NCBI GenBank assembly: GCA_964563965.1 | Contig: CAZLZI010000001.1 | Location: 1 to 41,660 of the forward strand | Length of the DNA stretch: 41,660 bases | Direction of reading: 5' to 3' | DNA from: CAZCAQ01 sp964563965 | GTDB taxonomy: Bacteria; Patescibacteriota; WWE3; UBA101185; UBA10185 | Notes under the pieces: generated by a model | The model's input: only the letters and a program-made list of their open reading frames with translations | The model's database searches: none | What the model was told of the DNA's origin: nothing | Translations under genes and position numbers: made by a program | Part shown: positions 1-6,812 of the stretch, in pieces | Layout: every line of letters begins with the position of its first letter | Numbering within the stretch: the stretch's first letter is position 1

Positions 1-74
1 GCAAGTTCAATGGTACCGACTCTAACATCAATCTTGTTCAAATCATCAATTGTTATCTGGGTTTTAATATCCAT
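1..74 (-). CDS. tRNA-binding-domain (MetG-C/CsaA-like) protein, N-terminal fragment
   Basis: Only the first 24 codons are in the window. They read MDIKTQ-ITIDDLNKIDVRVGTIEL, which matches the opening strand of the OB-fold tRNA-binding domain found at the C-terminus of methionyl-tRNA synthetase and in free-standing CsaA/Arc1p-type proteins (the I-D-x-R-V-G-x-I signature). The ATG lies six bases after a TATACT hexamer, so the mRNA is probably leaderless and this is a true N-terminus. The short lead-in before the domain favours a free-standing protein over MetRS itself, but the rest is outside the window. Confidence 0.7.
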   Translation of the reverse strand, partial: MDIKTQITIDDLNKIDVRVGTIEL

Positions 75-80
75 CTTTAT

Positions 81-86
81 AGTATA
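81..86 (-). promoter_or_regulatory. -10 box for leaderless tRNA-binding-domain gene
   Basis: TATACT on the minus strand, exactly six bases from the ATG at 74. The transcription start is predicted at the A of ATG. Confidence 0.5.
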
Positions 87-112
87 CAAGAAAACAATGT
101 AAATTTAGAATA

Positions 113-188
113 TGGTGGGTGATCTAGGATTCGAACCTAGGACCACTCGTGTATAAGACGAGCGCTCTACCAACTGAGCTAATCACCC
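113..188 (-). tRNA. tRNA-Ile (anticodon UAU)
   Basis: A complete 76-nt cloverleaf with encoded CCA. The acceptor stem is GGGTGAT/ATCACCC, the D-arm GCTC...GAGC, the anticodon stem CTCGT/ACGAG around the loop CTTATAC, and the T-arm CTAGG-TTCGAAT-CCTAG. Loop position 33 is T, so the anticodon is TAT, which reads AUA (Ile). Most bacteria read AUA with a CAU anticodon modified to lysidine by TilS; a genomically encoded UAU is the less common solution. Confidence 0.93.
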
Positions 189-210
189 CCTTACCCCTAA
201 GAGTGAGAGA

Positions 211-219
211 ATTCTAGCA
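211..219 (-). promoter_or_regulatory. Extended -10 box for tRNA-Ile
   Basis: TGCTAGAAT on the minus strand lies between the end of hpf and the tRNA. Transcription would start about 15 bases before the mature 5' end. No clear -35 was seen. Confidence 0.4.
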
Positions 220-236
220 TTAAAGATAAAAATTGA

Positions 237-596
237 CTATTCTTCGAAATCAGCCGGATCAAATCGCTTAGCTTCTCTGACTTCAGTCCATTCCTTTGAA
301 TCTTTCTTCTCTTTGCTTCTTAAATACTGCTCCTTTATATCCTCAACAGCAGCAATTAATGCAGTTTCAAGCTGAAAATCAGTACCTTTGCCATAATAGT
401 TTGTACTCCCAAGATCTAGATCAATACCAACCTCAAATGTATCTATGGCTTGGCCTTTATTCATAACAATTCTAACTTTTTTTAAATCTTCGGGAACATT
501 TGTAAAGTAGCGTTCTATCTTTGCAAATTTATCTTTTGCAAGTTCATGCATACTCGGGGAAATATCTATATTATCTGATGATATCTGGTATATCAC
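237..596 (-). CDS. hpf: Ribosome hibernation promoting factor, short form (HPF/RaiA)
   Basis: A 119-residue protein of the sigma-54 modulation/HPF fold (beta-alpha-beta-beta-beta-alpha), opening with MIYQISSDNIDISPSMHELAKDK. Members bind the 30S subunit across the mRNA and tRNA sites and shut down translation in stationary phase or stress. It has the short form's length, without the C-terminal dimerisation domain of long HPF. The start is GTG at 596, supported by AAGGAGG seven bases upstream that overlaps the ferredoxin stop, so it is translationally coupled. It is last in the suf operon, which suggests hibernation is co-expressed with Fe-S biogenesis. Confidence 0.88.
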   Translation of the reverse strand: MIYQISSDNIDISPSMHELAKDKFAKIERYFTNVPEDLKKVRIVMNKGQAIDTFEVGIDLDLGSTNYYGKGTDFQLETALIAAVEDIKEQYLRSKEKKDSKEWTEVREAKRFDPADFEE

Positions 597-608
597 AAAA
601 ATACCTCC

Positions 609-845
609 TTATGGAAAAATTTGATTACCTTCCTCGTCATAAAGAAAAATAGCTTGTGTAGGACAAGACTGCGCTGCCATGAGTAATTCGTTAAAAGATA
701 GCTTTTCTGCTCCAGCTTTGACAACAGCTATATTGTCTTCATCCATCTCAAAGCCATCTGGAGAAACAACTACACATGTACCAGCACCAATACATAGTTT
801 TCGATCAACTACAATTTTAGTTATGTTCTTGGGGGGAGTTGTCAT
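609..845 (-). CDS. Three-cysteine ferredoxin
   Basis: A 78-residue ferredoxin with motif C-I-G-A-G-T-C near residues 18-24 and a distal S-C-P about residue 61. The second Cys of the usual CxxCxxC is Ala, leaving three ligands. That is typical of [3Fe-4S] ferredoxins, or of [4Fe-4S] types with a non-Cys ligand. Such proteins carry single electrons in the cytosol. It lies 56 bases after the DUF1858 gene and has a possible leaderless promoter of its own. In this operon it may deliver electrons to Fe-S assembly; the partner is not shown by the sequence. Confidence 0.85.
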   Translation of the reverse strand: MTTPPKNITKIVVDRKLCIGAGTCVVVSPDGFEMDEDNIAVVKAGAEKLSFNELLMAAQSCPTQAIFLYDEEGNQIFP

Positions 846-851
846 GTAATA

Positions 852-860
852 GTTTTAACA
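852..860 (-). promoter_or_regulatory. Possible extended -10 for ferredoxin-hpf
   Basis: TGT-TAAAAC on the minus strand, six bases from the ferredoxin ATG. The hexamer matches TATAAT at four of six positions, but position and TGn fit the window-wide pattern. Confidence 0.35.
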
Positions 861-901
861 CAAAAGAAATGACATGAAAACAGACAGATCCATAAGCTTA
901 G

Positions 902-1141
902 TTATTCGCCAAATTCTAGCAGTTCATTAATACGTGTTACCATTTCATCTGTTTCCTCATCAGAAAACCCATGAATTTTAGCCCCCGTTTCGATGGTATC
1001 AAAAACATTAGCAAAACAACCCACACAATGAAGACCATAATCTAGCAACACTTCCGCCACTGCGGGATAGTTAGCTACTATTTCCGCGATATTTTGCTCT
1101 TTTGTAATTTTCACAAACTTAGCTTCTTTGTTCTTTGTCAT
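902..1141 (-). CDS. DUF1858 CxxC protein
   Basis: A 79-residue protein of the DUF1858 family (hybrid-cluster-associated, ScdA N-terminal-like). It has the typical sequence of an N-terminal segment followed by EIVANYPAVAEVLLDYGLHCVGC. Cys39 and Cys42 form the conserved CxxC. The family occurs beside or fused to Fe-S and nitrosative-stress proteins; its biochemical role is unsettled, with redox or metal transfer proposed. It overlaps the end of sufU by 23 bases. Its place between SufU and a ferredoxin suggests a redox or sulfur-handling role in assembly (inference). Confidence 0.82.
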   Translation of the reverse strand: MTKNKEAKFVKITKEQNIAEIVANYPAVAEVLLDYGLHCVGCFANVFDTIETGAKIHGFSDEETDEMVTRINELLEFGE

Positions 1142-1499
1142 AAGAGTTTAGTGCTTCTGTGAGTGCATCTAAAACGAGAGTTGCACATTTCACGCGACTT
1201 GTTGTCAGATCACTTCCAAAGTAAGTAAGTAATTTTTCTTTATCAATATGTTTTGCGTTATCAACTGACAGCCCTATAAGATCCTCGCTCAACATTGAAG
1301 CGGCAGACATAGCAACAGCACACATATCCCCTCTAAATTTAAAATCAGCAATCGTATTATCTGTAATAACCAAATCTATAATTAACTTATCACCACAGAA
1401 TGGATTCTGTGCTGGAGTCGTAATAGTGGGGTTTTGTGCGGTACCGAAGTTTCTTGGATTCTTATAATGATCCATCATATTGTCTCTGTATAAGTTCAT
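1119..1499 (-). CDS. sufU: Fe-S cluster assembly scaffold / sulfur acceptor SufU
   Basis: A 126-residue IscU/SufU-type protein. The three ligand cysteines are present: Cys35 in NPFCGD with Asp37, Cys60 in GDMCAVAMSAASML, and Cys105 in RVKCATL. SufU accepts persulfide from SufS in Gram-positive systems, usually with Zn at the three Cys and the Asp. The ATG overlaps the sufS stop as ATGA, so translation is coupled. The protein is shorter than Bacillus SufU and seems to lack most of the ~20-residue insertion between the second and third cysteine that separates SufU from IscU, so a scaffold role cannot be excluded. Confidence 0.9.
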   Translation of the reverse strand: MNLYRDNMMDHYKNPRNFGTAQNPTITTPAQNPFCGDKLIIDLVITDNTIADFKFRGDMCAVAMSAASMLSEDLIGLSVDNAKHIDKEKLLTYFGSDLTTSRVKCATLVLDALTEALNSYDKEQRS

Positions 1500-2716
1500 T
1501 TTATTAAAATCTTTCTACTCATACCTAGACCATCAATCAAACTATCGACGTCCTCTTGTGTATTATAGATGTAAAAACTTGCTCGTACAGTTGAAGTTAT
1601 GTTCAGTGCATCGTGTAAGGGCATGGCACAATGTTGCCCAGACCGTACGCAAATGTTTCGAGTATTAAGCACTGCTGCAATATCATGTGCATGGATACCT
1701 TTAATACCAAAAGCTATTATTCCTAGCCTATCTTCAGCAGCACCTACAACATATAAATCCTCAATGTGCTTTAGCTTGTTAAGCGCATAGTGGGTAAGCT
1801 CATCTTCATGGGTCTTTACGTTCTCCATCCCAAGTCTGCCAAGATATTCTATTGCCGAACTAAGTCCGACAGCACCGGCAACATTAGGTGTACCAGCTTC
1901 GAAAGCTTGGTGACCTTTCTTCAAATGTGTATGATCAGTATAAACTTGGGATATCATCCCACCGCCAAAATAGATGGGGGATGCATCTTGGAGTAACTCG
2001 TGTCTTGCAAACAATACTCCAATCCCCTGCGGCCCACACATCTTATGAGCAGAAAAACATAAGAAGTCACACTTAAGTTGCTGGACATCAATTTTCATAT
2101 GTCCGATTGATTGGGAGGCATCGACGATCACAACTCCCCCATGGGCATGCACTTTCTCAATAATTTTCTTTAGAGGAAAAATTGTACCTAAAACATTAGA
2201 GACATGGGCAATACTTAAAACTTTAACTCGGCCAGAGATAAGAATTTGCTCAAGCTTTTCTAAAGAAAACTTAAGATCAGTATCTAATTCCAAGACTTTA
2301 AAGTCAGCTTCTTTCATTAAAGCCATGTGTTGAAGCGGAACCAAGCTACTATGATGTTCACTAATAAGAGATAGAGCAATATCACCTTTTGCTAATATGT
2401 GCTGCACATATCCAGACACTGCTAAATTAAGAGCATGTGTTGCATTAGCGGTAAAGACAATCTCGTCCTCTTGAGCATTAATAAATTTAGCTACTTGTAG
2501 TCTTGCATCTTCATATAGATTGGTAGATTCTTCAGCTAAGGTGTAGATACCTCGTGCCACATTCGCATTTGAGTTTGCATAATAGGCGCTTTGCGTATCA
2601 ATTACACTTTGTGGTTTCTGCGTAGTTGCTGCATTGTCCAAATAGACAATAGGAAGATCGTTTATTTTGCGGTTAAATACTGGAAAATCTTTTTTAATAG
2701 TGTAAGGGTCAAACAT
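1496..2716 (-). CDS. sufS: Cysteine desulfurase SufS
   Basis: A 406-residue PLP-dependent class V aminotransferase-fold enzyme that removes sulfur from cysteine as a persulfide. The PLP lysine sits in CFSAHKMCGPQG (about K225), the aspartate in IVDASQS (about D199) and the persulfide cysteine in RSGQHC (about C363). The short catalytic loop R-S-G-Q-H-C-A-M-P is type II (SufS/CsdA), which needs a partner such as SufU. I start at ATG 2716, not the in-frame TTG two codons upstream. This overlaps the sufD stop by eight bases. Confidence 0.95.
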   Translation of the reverse strand: MFDPYTIKKDFPVFNRKINDLPIVYLDNAATTQKPQSVIDTQSAYYANSNANVARGIYTLAEESTNLYEDARLQVAKFINAQEDEIVFTANATHALNLAVSGYVQHILAKGDIALSLISEHHSSLVPLQHMALMKEADFKVLELDTDLKFSLEKLEQILISGRVKVLSIAHVSNVLGTIFPLKKIIEKVHAHGGVVIVDASQSIGHMKIDVQQLKCDFLCFSAHKMCGPQGIGVLFARHELLQDASPIYFGGGMISQVYTDHTHLKKGHQAFEAGTPNVAGAVGLSSAIEYLGRLGMENVKTHEDELTHYALNKLKHIEDLYVVGAAEDRLGIIAFGIKGIHAHDIAAVLNTRNICVRSGQHCAMPLHDALNITSTVRASFYIYNTQEDVDSLIDGLGMSRKILIK

Positions 2717-3296
2717 GGTCAACGCCTAAACTAGCTAAAACTTGCTGGCGAATCTCCTCATCAGGAATTTGCACAAGTAAGCTATTAAAAAAACCAAGAA
2801 GAATCAGCTTTTTTGCTTCCTCATCGGATAACCCTCTGCTCTTGAGATAAAAAAGTTGAAGATTATCAATTCTCCCTGTAGTGGCGCCATGTGAGGCTTT
2901 AACATCATTGGCATCAATTTCTAACACAGGGCGTGATTCATTCTTTGTATTGTTGCCAAGCACTACCACATCATGTTCTAAATAGGAGGCTGTTTGTTGT
3001 GCTGCTTTTTTTATTATAATTCTCCCTTCAAAGGAAGAAAAGGAATCATCAAACAAAGCCCCTTTAACTTCAGTAGTACATGTTGTGTGAGGTACAGTGT
3101 GTATCGTTTCAACAATCAACTTTATAGGCGCCTCTTTTATACCTTTATATGCTGCAATAACTTTTGCTTCAACACCTTGTGTAGCTAGATATAGTTTCAA
3201 ATGCGCATCAACACTTCCAGTCATATCCAACACATAACACGTATCTGCTGTTACAGTTATTTCTGAAGTAGTTGGTTTTAAAAACACTGTTTGCAT
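2709..3296 (-). CDS. sufD: Short SufD-like FeS assembly protein
   Basis: A 195-residue SufD-family protein, about half the usual 400 or more. It holds the C-terminal part of the beta-helix core and the C-terminal helices. The segment around DVKASHGATTGRID keeps the histidine known to matter in SufD, while the usual neighbouring Cys is Ala. It ends with the family's SRGLSDEEAKKLILLGF helix. It should pair with SufB in the SufBC2D scaffold, where FADH2/ATP-driven cluster assembly occurs. Its start overlaps the sufB stop by one base (TAATG). Absence of the N-terminal domain looks like genuine reduction, since overlap with sufB leaves no room. Confidence 0.85.
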   Translation of the reverse strand: MQTVFLKPTTSEITVTADTCYVLDMTGSVDAHLKLYLATQGVEAKVIAAYKGIKEAPIKLIVETIHTVPHTTCTTEVKGALFDDSFSSFEGRIIIKKAAQQTASYLEHDVVVLGNNTKNESRPVLEIDANDVKASHGATTGRIDNLQLFYLKSRGLSDEEAKKLILLGFFNSLLVQIPDEEIRQQVLASLGVDHV

Positions 3297-5752
3297 TAGC
3301 CAACAGATCCTTCCATTTCAAGCTCAATTAAGCGATTAAGTTCAACTGCATACTCAAGTGGAAGTTGTTTAACAATAGGTTCGATAAAACCTGACACTAT
3401 AAGGCTCATCGCTTGTGCTTCAGAGAGCCCCCTACTCATTAAGTAAAAGATCTTTTCTTCCCCAATCTTACTAACGGTTGCCTCATGTTCAATGTTAGCA
3501 TCACTATTTTCAATTTTCATAACTGGGTAAGTGTCTGAAGAAGAGTCTTCATCAAGTATTAACGCATCACACTCTACCCTGCTTTTAGCATTTGTTGCAG
3601 TAGGTATAACTGACACCAACCCTCTATAACTAGTTCTTCCACCATTGGCACTTACAGATTTTGCAACAATAAGAGATGTGGTATTAGGTGCAATGTGAAC
3701 CATTTTAGCTCCTGCATCTTGATGCTGGCCATGACCAGCGTAAGCAATTGATAGCAATTCCCCTCTCGCTCGATCTCCCACAAGATAACACGAAGGATAC
3801 TTCATGGTGATTCTACTATTATGAACAATGATGCCGTTTGCAACAAAATTCTGATCATTCTCCACTTCAAGGTCATATGTAATTTCATCTTCAAGACCTT
3901 CAAGAGAAACTACTCGTGAGAAAATACAAGGAGTTTCAAAACTCGTATTACCAAAAAATAAAAAGTAATGTGTATAAACTTTTTCCTCTGTACCCAGCTT
4001 CTTTTTTTCGCGACGAGTCCACTTTGAAATCTTTGTTGGGTTAAGACCACACATATACCCTAGTAGTCGCACCTGCTCAAGTAACTCTTTGCTCACGGAA
4101 GTAATAGAAACGTTTTTATGATTTTCTCTAAAATTACCATCAGCTGCAACATACCCCTCTATAAAAGCCACTTTTTCCATCATAGGTAGCTCAAATACCC
4201 AGTCTGGTATACGTTTTGAATGAGCATTCCCTTGCATAGAAAGGGATTTGAAAAACCTAACTAAATTTGATGAATTTATCTGGAGAACATTAAGCTTTAA
4301 TTTTGGCGCTACACCAAAAAGCTTTATAAATAATTCCTTTACACGGATGAACGATTTATCTGTCTCTGGCACTGCAATACACAACCTTGTTCCATCTACA
4401 AACCCATCTCCAATGTAAAACCCAAGCAACCACAATAGATCTGGTGAGGATTTTGCAGGGTGTTTTATTGGTCTACCTAACTTTGCATTTTCAAAGTCAA
4501 TATTTTTACTTACTCCTTTATCCGGGATCAATCCACTAACTGCAACGTGATCTCCGACTTCGATAGCGTTAAGTGGTAACCATGATAGCCTGCTAAACTT
4601 ACCTGTCTTTTTCCATACAAGTAGAGGGTGGTTTTCAGTGGCCCTTAATATTCGTTGGTTCAATGTCTTTATTTCATACACTTTACTAGGTTCGTTAGTC
4701 TTTATCGCGATTACTTTATTTGAAGCAAATTGCAGTTGTGAGTTAATACTCAGTACCTTATCTCCTATTTTAACTTCGCTAATTTTCTTAGTTCCATTCT
4801 CTAAGAGAACATCAGTATCTCCTGTGAGACATCCTAAATTACCATCGATCCACTCCATAACGCCATCCTCTTCAACTCGTGCTCTTTTTGTGACTAGGTT
4901 ATAAACATTTGATGACCAATTTTGAATTGTGGTATATCTACATCTTGCACCTTTTTTAACAATGACTTCAACAACTGCAGAGTGTAGAGAATCTGAAGAA
5001 TAAACTGGAGCAGAACAACCTTCAACATAAGATACTTCAGCTCCCTCATCTACAATTATGAGTGTTCTTTCAAATTGACCAAAGTTTTTAGCATTAATTC
5101 TAAAGTATGCTTGCAATGGTCTTGTTACTTTTACTCCCTTTGGTACATATACAAACGAACCACCAGACCACACTGCACTATTAAGGGCCGCGAACTTATT
5201 ATCACTGACAGGCACAACTTTTGAAAAATACTCTGTGAAAAACTCTGGATGTTTTTGCAATGCCTCATCCGTACCCATAAAAATCACCCCTTGTTCAGAT
5301 AGTTCTTCCATAAGAGAGCCATAGATTACCTCTGAATCAAATTGTGCTTTTACACCCGCCAAAAACTCTCGCTCTGCTTGGGGGACTCCTAGCCGTTCAA
5401 AAGTTGATTTCATTTGATCAGGGACATCATCCCAAGTTCTCTCAACATCTTGAATAGGTTTGAGATAATAATAAATGGCATCAAAATCGATGGCACTTAA
5501 ATCTGGACCCCATGTTGGCATTGGTTTTTCTAGAAAGGTTTTGTAAGCATTTAATCTAAACTTAAGCATCCATGCAGGTTCAGTCTTTAGTTGGGACAAC
5601 TGTCTGATTACTGTTTCAGAGAGTCCTTTTTCAGCTTTGAAGACAAATTCCTCTTTAACATTAAAGCCGTATTGAGTTGCATAGTTTGCGTTGATTGATA
5701 TTTTAGTGTCTTTAGTCTGCTTACCATCCGGCAGCATTTGCTTCTTACCCAT
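3296..5752 (-). CDS. sufB: SufB Fe-S assembly scaffold precursor, intein-containing
   Basis: An 818-residue precursor: N-extein 1-307, intein 308-645, C-extein 646-818. Splicing yields a 480-residue SufB of ordinary length. The N-extein carries the SufB hallmarks VYVPKGVKV and EGCSAPVYSSDSLHSAVVEV. The C-extein has the core E-C-D-A-L-I-L with the Cys equivalent to the catalytic SufB Cys (residue 728 of the precursor), DANIEHEATVSKIGEE, and the terminal helices. The intein splits the invariant strand between WIDGNLG and SRITMKYPS, so splicing should be obligatory for function. sufC and sufB overlap at TAATG, implying coupled translation and 1:1 synthesis with SufC. Confidence 0.96.
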   Translation of the reverse strand: MGKKQMLPDGKQTKDTKISINANYATQYGFNVKEEFVFKAEKGLSETVIRQLSQLKTEPAWMLKFRLNAYKTFLEKPMPTWGPDLSAIDFDAIYYYLKPIQDVERTWDDVPDQMKSTFERLGVPQAEREFLAGVKAQFDSEVIYGSLMEELSEQGVIFMGTDEALQKHPEFFTEYFSKVVPVSDNKFAALNSAVWSGGSFVYVPKGVKVTRPLQAYFRINAKNFGQFERTLIIVDEGAEVSYVEGCSAPVYSSDSLHSAVVEVIVKKGARCRYTTIQNWSSNVYNLVTKRARVEEDGVMEWIDGNLGCLTGDTDVLLENGTKKISEVKIGDKVLSINSQLQFASNKVIAIKTNEPSKVYEIKTLNQRILRATENHPLLVWKKTGKFSRLSWLPLNAIEVGDHVAVSGLIPDKGVSKNIDFENAKLGRPIKHPAKSSPDLLWLLGFYIGDGFVDGTRLCIAVPETDKSFIRVKELFIKLFGVAPKLKLNVLQINSSNLVRFFKSLSMQGNAHSKRIPDWVFELPMMEKVAFIEGYVAADGNFRENHKNVSITSVSKELLEQVRLLGYMCGLNPTKISKWTRREKKKLGTEEKVYTHYFLFFGNTSFETPCIFSRVVSLEGLEDEITYDLEVENDQNFVANGIIVHNSRITMKYPSCYLVGDRARGELLSIAYAGHGQHQDAGAKMVHIAPNTTSLIVAKSVSANGGRTSYRGLVSVIPTATNAKSRVECDALILDEDSSSDTYPVMKIENSDANIEHEATVSKIGEEKIFYLMSRGLSEAQAMSLIVSGFIEPIVKQLPLEYAVELNRLIELEMEGSVG
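3818..4831 (-). mobile_element. Intein with LAGLIDADG homing endonuclease in sufB
   Basis: A 338-residue in-frame protein-splicing element. The N-terminal block A is CLTGDTDVLL with Cys1; block B is ATENHPL (T65 and H68 of the intein); the C-terminal block ends VANGIIVHN with the penultimate His and terminal Asn, followed by Ser as +1 nucleophile. Between them are two dodecapeptide motifs, LLGFYIGDG (about 135-143) and IEGYVAADG (about 224-232), each with its acidic residue intact. The element is therefore full-length and possibly still mobile. SufB is a recurrent intein host, including in mycobacteria, where splicing has been linked to redox and metals. Confidence 0.96.
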
Positions 5753-6471
5753 TATTTAAAACCCTTCTCCTCCAATTCGTGAGCAAGGGAAGCATCCCCA
5801 GATCTTAGTATGTGACCATCCTGCATAATGTACACTTTATCAGCATGAATATATTTTAATATACGGGTGTAATGGGTAATTAAAAGTACACTCATGTTAT
5901 TTTTTTCTTTTAAGTGATTGATAGTTTTACCTACTAGTTTTAGCGCATCTACATCAAGACCGCTATCAGTTTCATCAAGTATGGCAAGTTTGGGTTCTAT
6001 TACTAAAAGTTGGAGCATTTCCATTCGCTTTTTTTCACCACCAGAAAAACCTTCATTTAAAAATCTGTTCGTAAAGTCATCAGACATCTCTAAGAAGTCC
6101 ATTTTTTCTTTTAACAAAGCTCTGAATTTAACAGGTGATAGGTTCTGTTTATGATGCAGGTTAAAGATCATGCGTAGATAGTTAGCAACATTAACGCCAG
6201 GCACTTCACTGGGATATTGGAATGAAAGAAAAATCCCCGCTTCACTTCTTAGGTTTGCATCTAACTCCAAGATATTCACATCAGAAAGCATTACAGCACC
6301 ATCTGTAACTTCATAAAAAGGATGTCCCATCACGGCTTGAGCTAGTGTTGATTTACCACTACCATTTGGTCCCATGAGTACAGTTGTTGAACCTTCCTCT
6401 ACAGTAAGATCAACTCCTTTTAAAATATGAACATCACTGGCTTTTACCTTTAGGTTAGTTATTTTAAACAT
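5752..6471 (-). CDS. sufC: Fe-S assembly ATPase SufC
   Basis: An ABC-type ATPase of 239 residues that powers the SufBC2D scaffold. Walker A is GPNGSGKST, the ABC signature is FSGGEKKR, Walker B runs into LAILDETDSGLD, and the H-loop is LLITHYTR. I start at ATG 6471 (MFKITNLK), not at the in-frame codon five residues upstream, because SufC proteins begin this way and it gives an eight-base overlap with the regulator. The family is soluble and cytosolic and has no transport role. Confidence 0.96.
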   Translation of the reverse strand: MFKITNLKVKASDVHILKGVDLTVEEGSTTVLMGPNGSGKSTLAQAVMGHPFYEVTDGAVMLSDVNILELDANLRSEAGIFLSFQYPSEVPGVNVANYLRMIFNLHHKQNLSPVKFRALLKEKMDFLEMSDDFTNRFLNEGFSGGEKKRMEMLQLLVIEPKLAILDETDSGLDVDALKLVGKTINHLKEKNNMSVLLITHYTRILKYIHADKVYIMQDGHILRSGDASLAHELEEKGFK

Positions 6472-6775
6472 ACTTTTCCAATTCAATGTGCTTTAAAACA
6501 CATTCTCTATTATATGCAGGACATAATAAATTTATACTATATAGTACTTCTTTGCCTTTTTTTGCACGAACTAAGAGGCCTTGTTCCTCCATCTGGTGTA
6601 AGTGGTAAGAAACTGTAGGCTGTTTTAGATTTACTTCTGCTGTTATTTGGGTAACATTCGCTTCATTACAACTCTTAAGATAGGTATAAATTATCATTCT
6701 TGAAGTAATTCCAAGTGATTTAAAACAGTGCGTACATGGCTGATTTACTTTTGATATAGCTTTTTGTAAAGGCAC
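6464..6775 (-). CDS. Cys-rich winged-helix regulator of the suf operon
   Basis: A 103-residue ArsR-like winged-helix protein from GTG at 6775. The DNA-binding part is around NVTQITAEVNLKQ followed by PTVSYHLHQMEEQGLLV and a wing, KKGKEVLYSI. Five cysteines stand out: C14 and C17 (PCTHC) before the fold, C36, and C85 and C92 (CPAYNREC) after it. The paired arrangement would suit an Fe-S cluster or metal site. It is the first gene of the suf operon and overlaps sufC. A SufR-like feedback repressor is the obvious role (inference); an ordinary metal-sensing ArsR is the alternative. The start is fixed by the promoter just upstream and the preceding gene's stop at 6813. Confidence 0.75.
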   Translation of the reverse strand: MPLQKAISKVNQPCTHCFKSLGITSRMIIYTYLKSCNEANVTQITAEVNLKQPTVSYHLHQMEEQGLLVRAKKGKEVLYSINLLCPAYNRECVLKHIELEKYV

Positions 6776-6781
6776 GGATAG

Positions 6782-6810
6782 ATAGTAGTCTATATGAATA
6801 TGGAAGTCAA
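6782..6810 (-). promoter_or_regulatory. suf operon promoter
   Basis: TTGACT (6805-6810), a 17-base spacer and TACTAT (6782-6787) on the minus strand begin two bases after the stop of the upstream gene. Six bases then lead to GTG at 6775, so the operon mRNA should begin at the regulator's start codon. This is the only leaderless start I examined with a clear -35 match. Confidence 0.6.
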
Positions 6811-6812
6811 TC

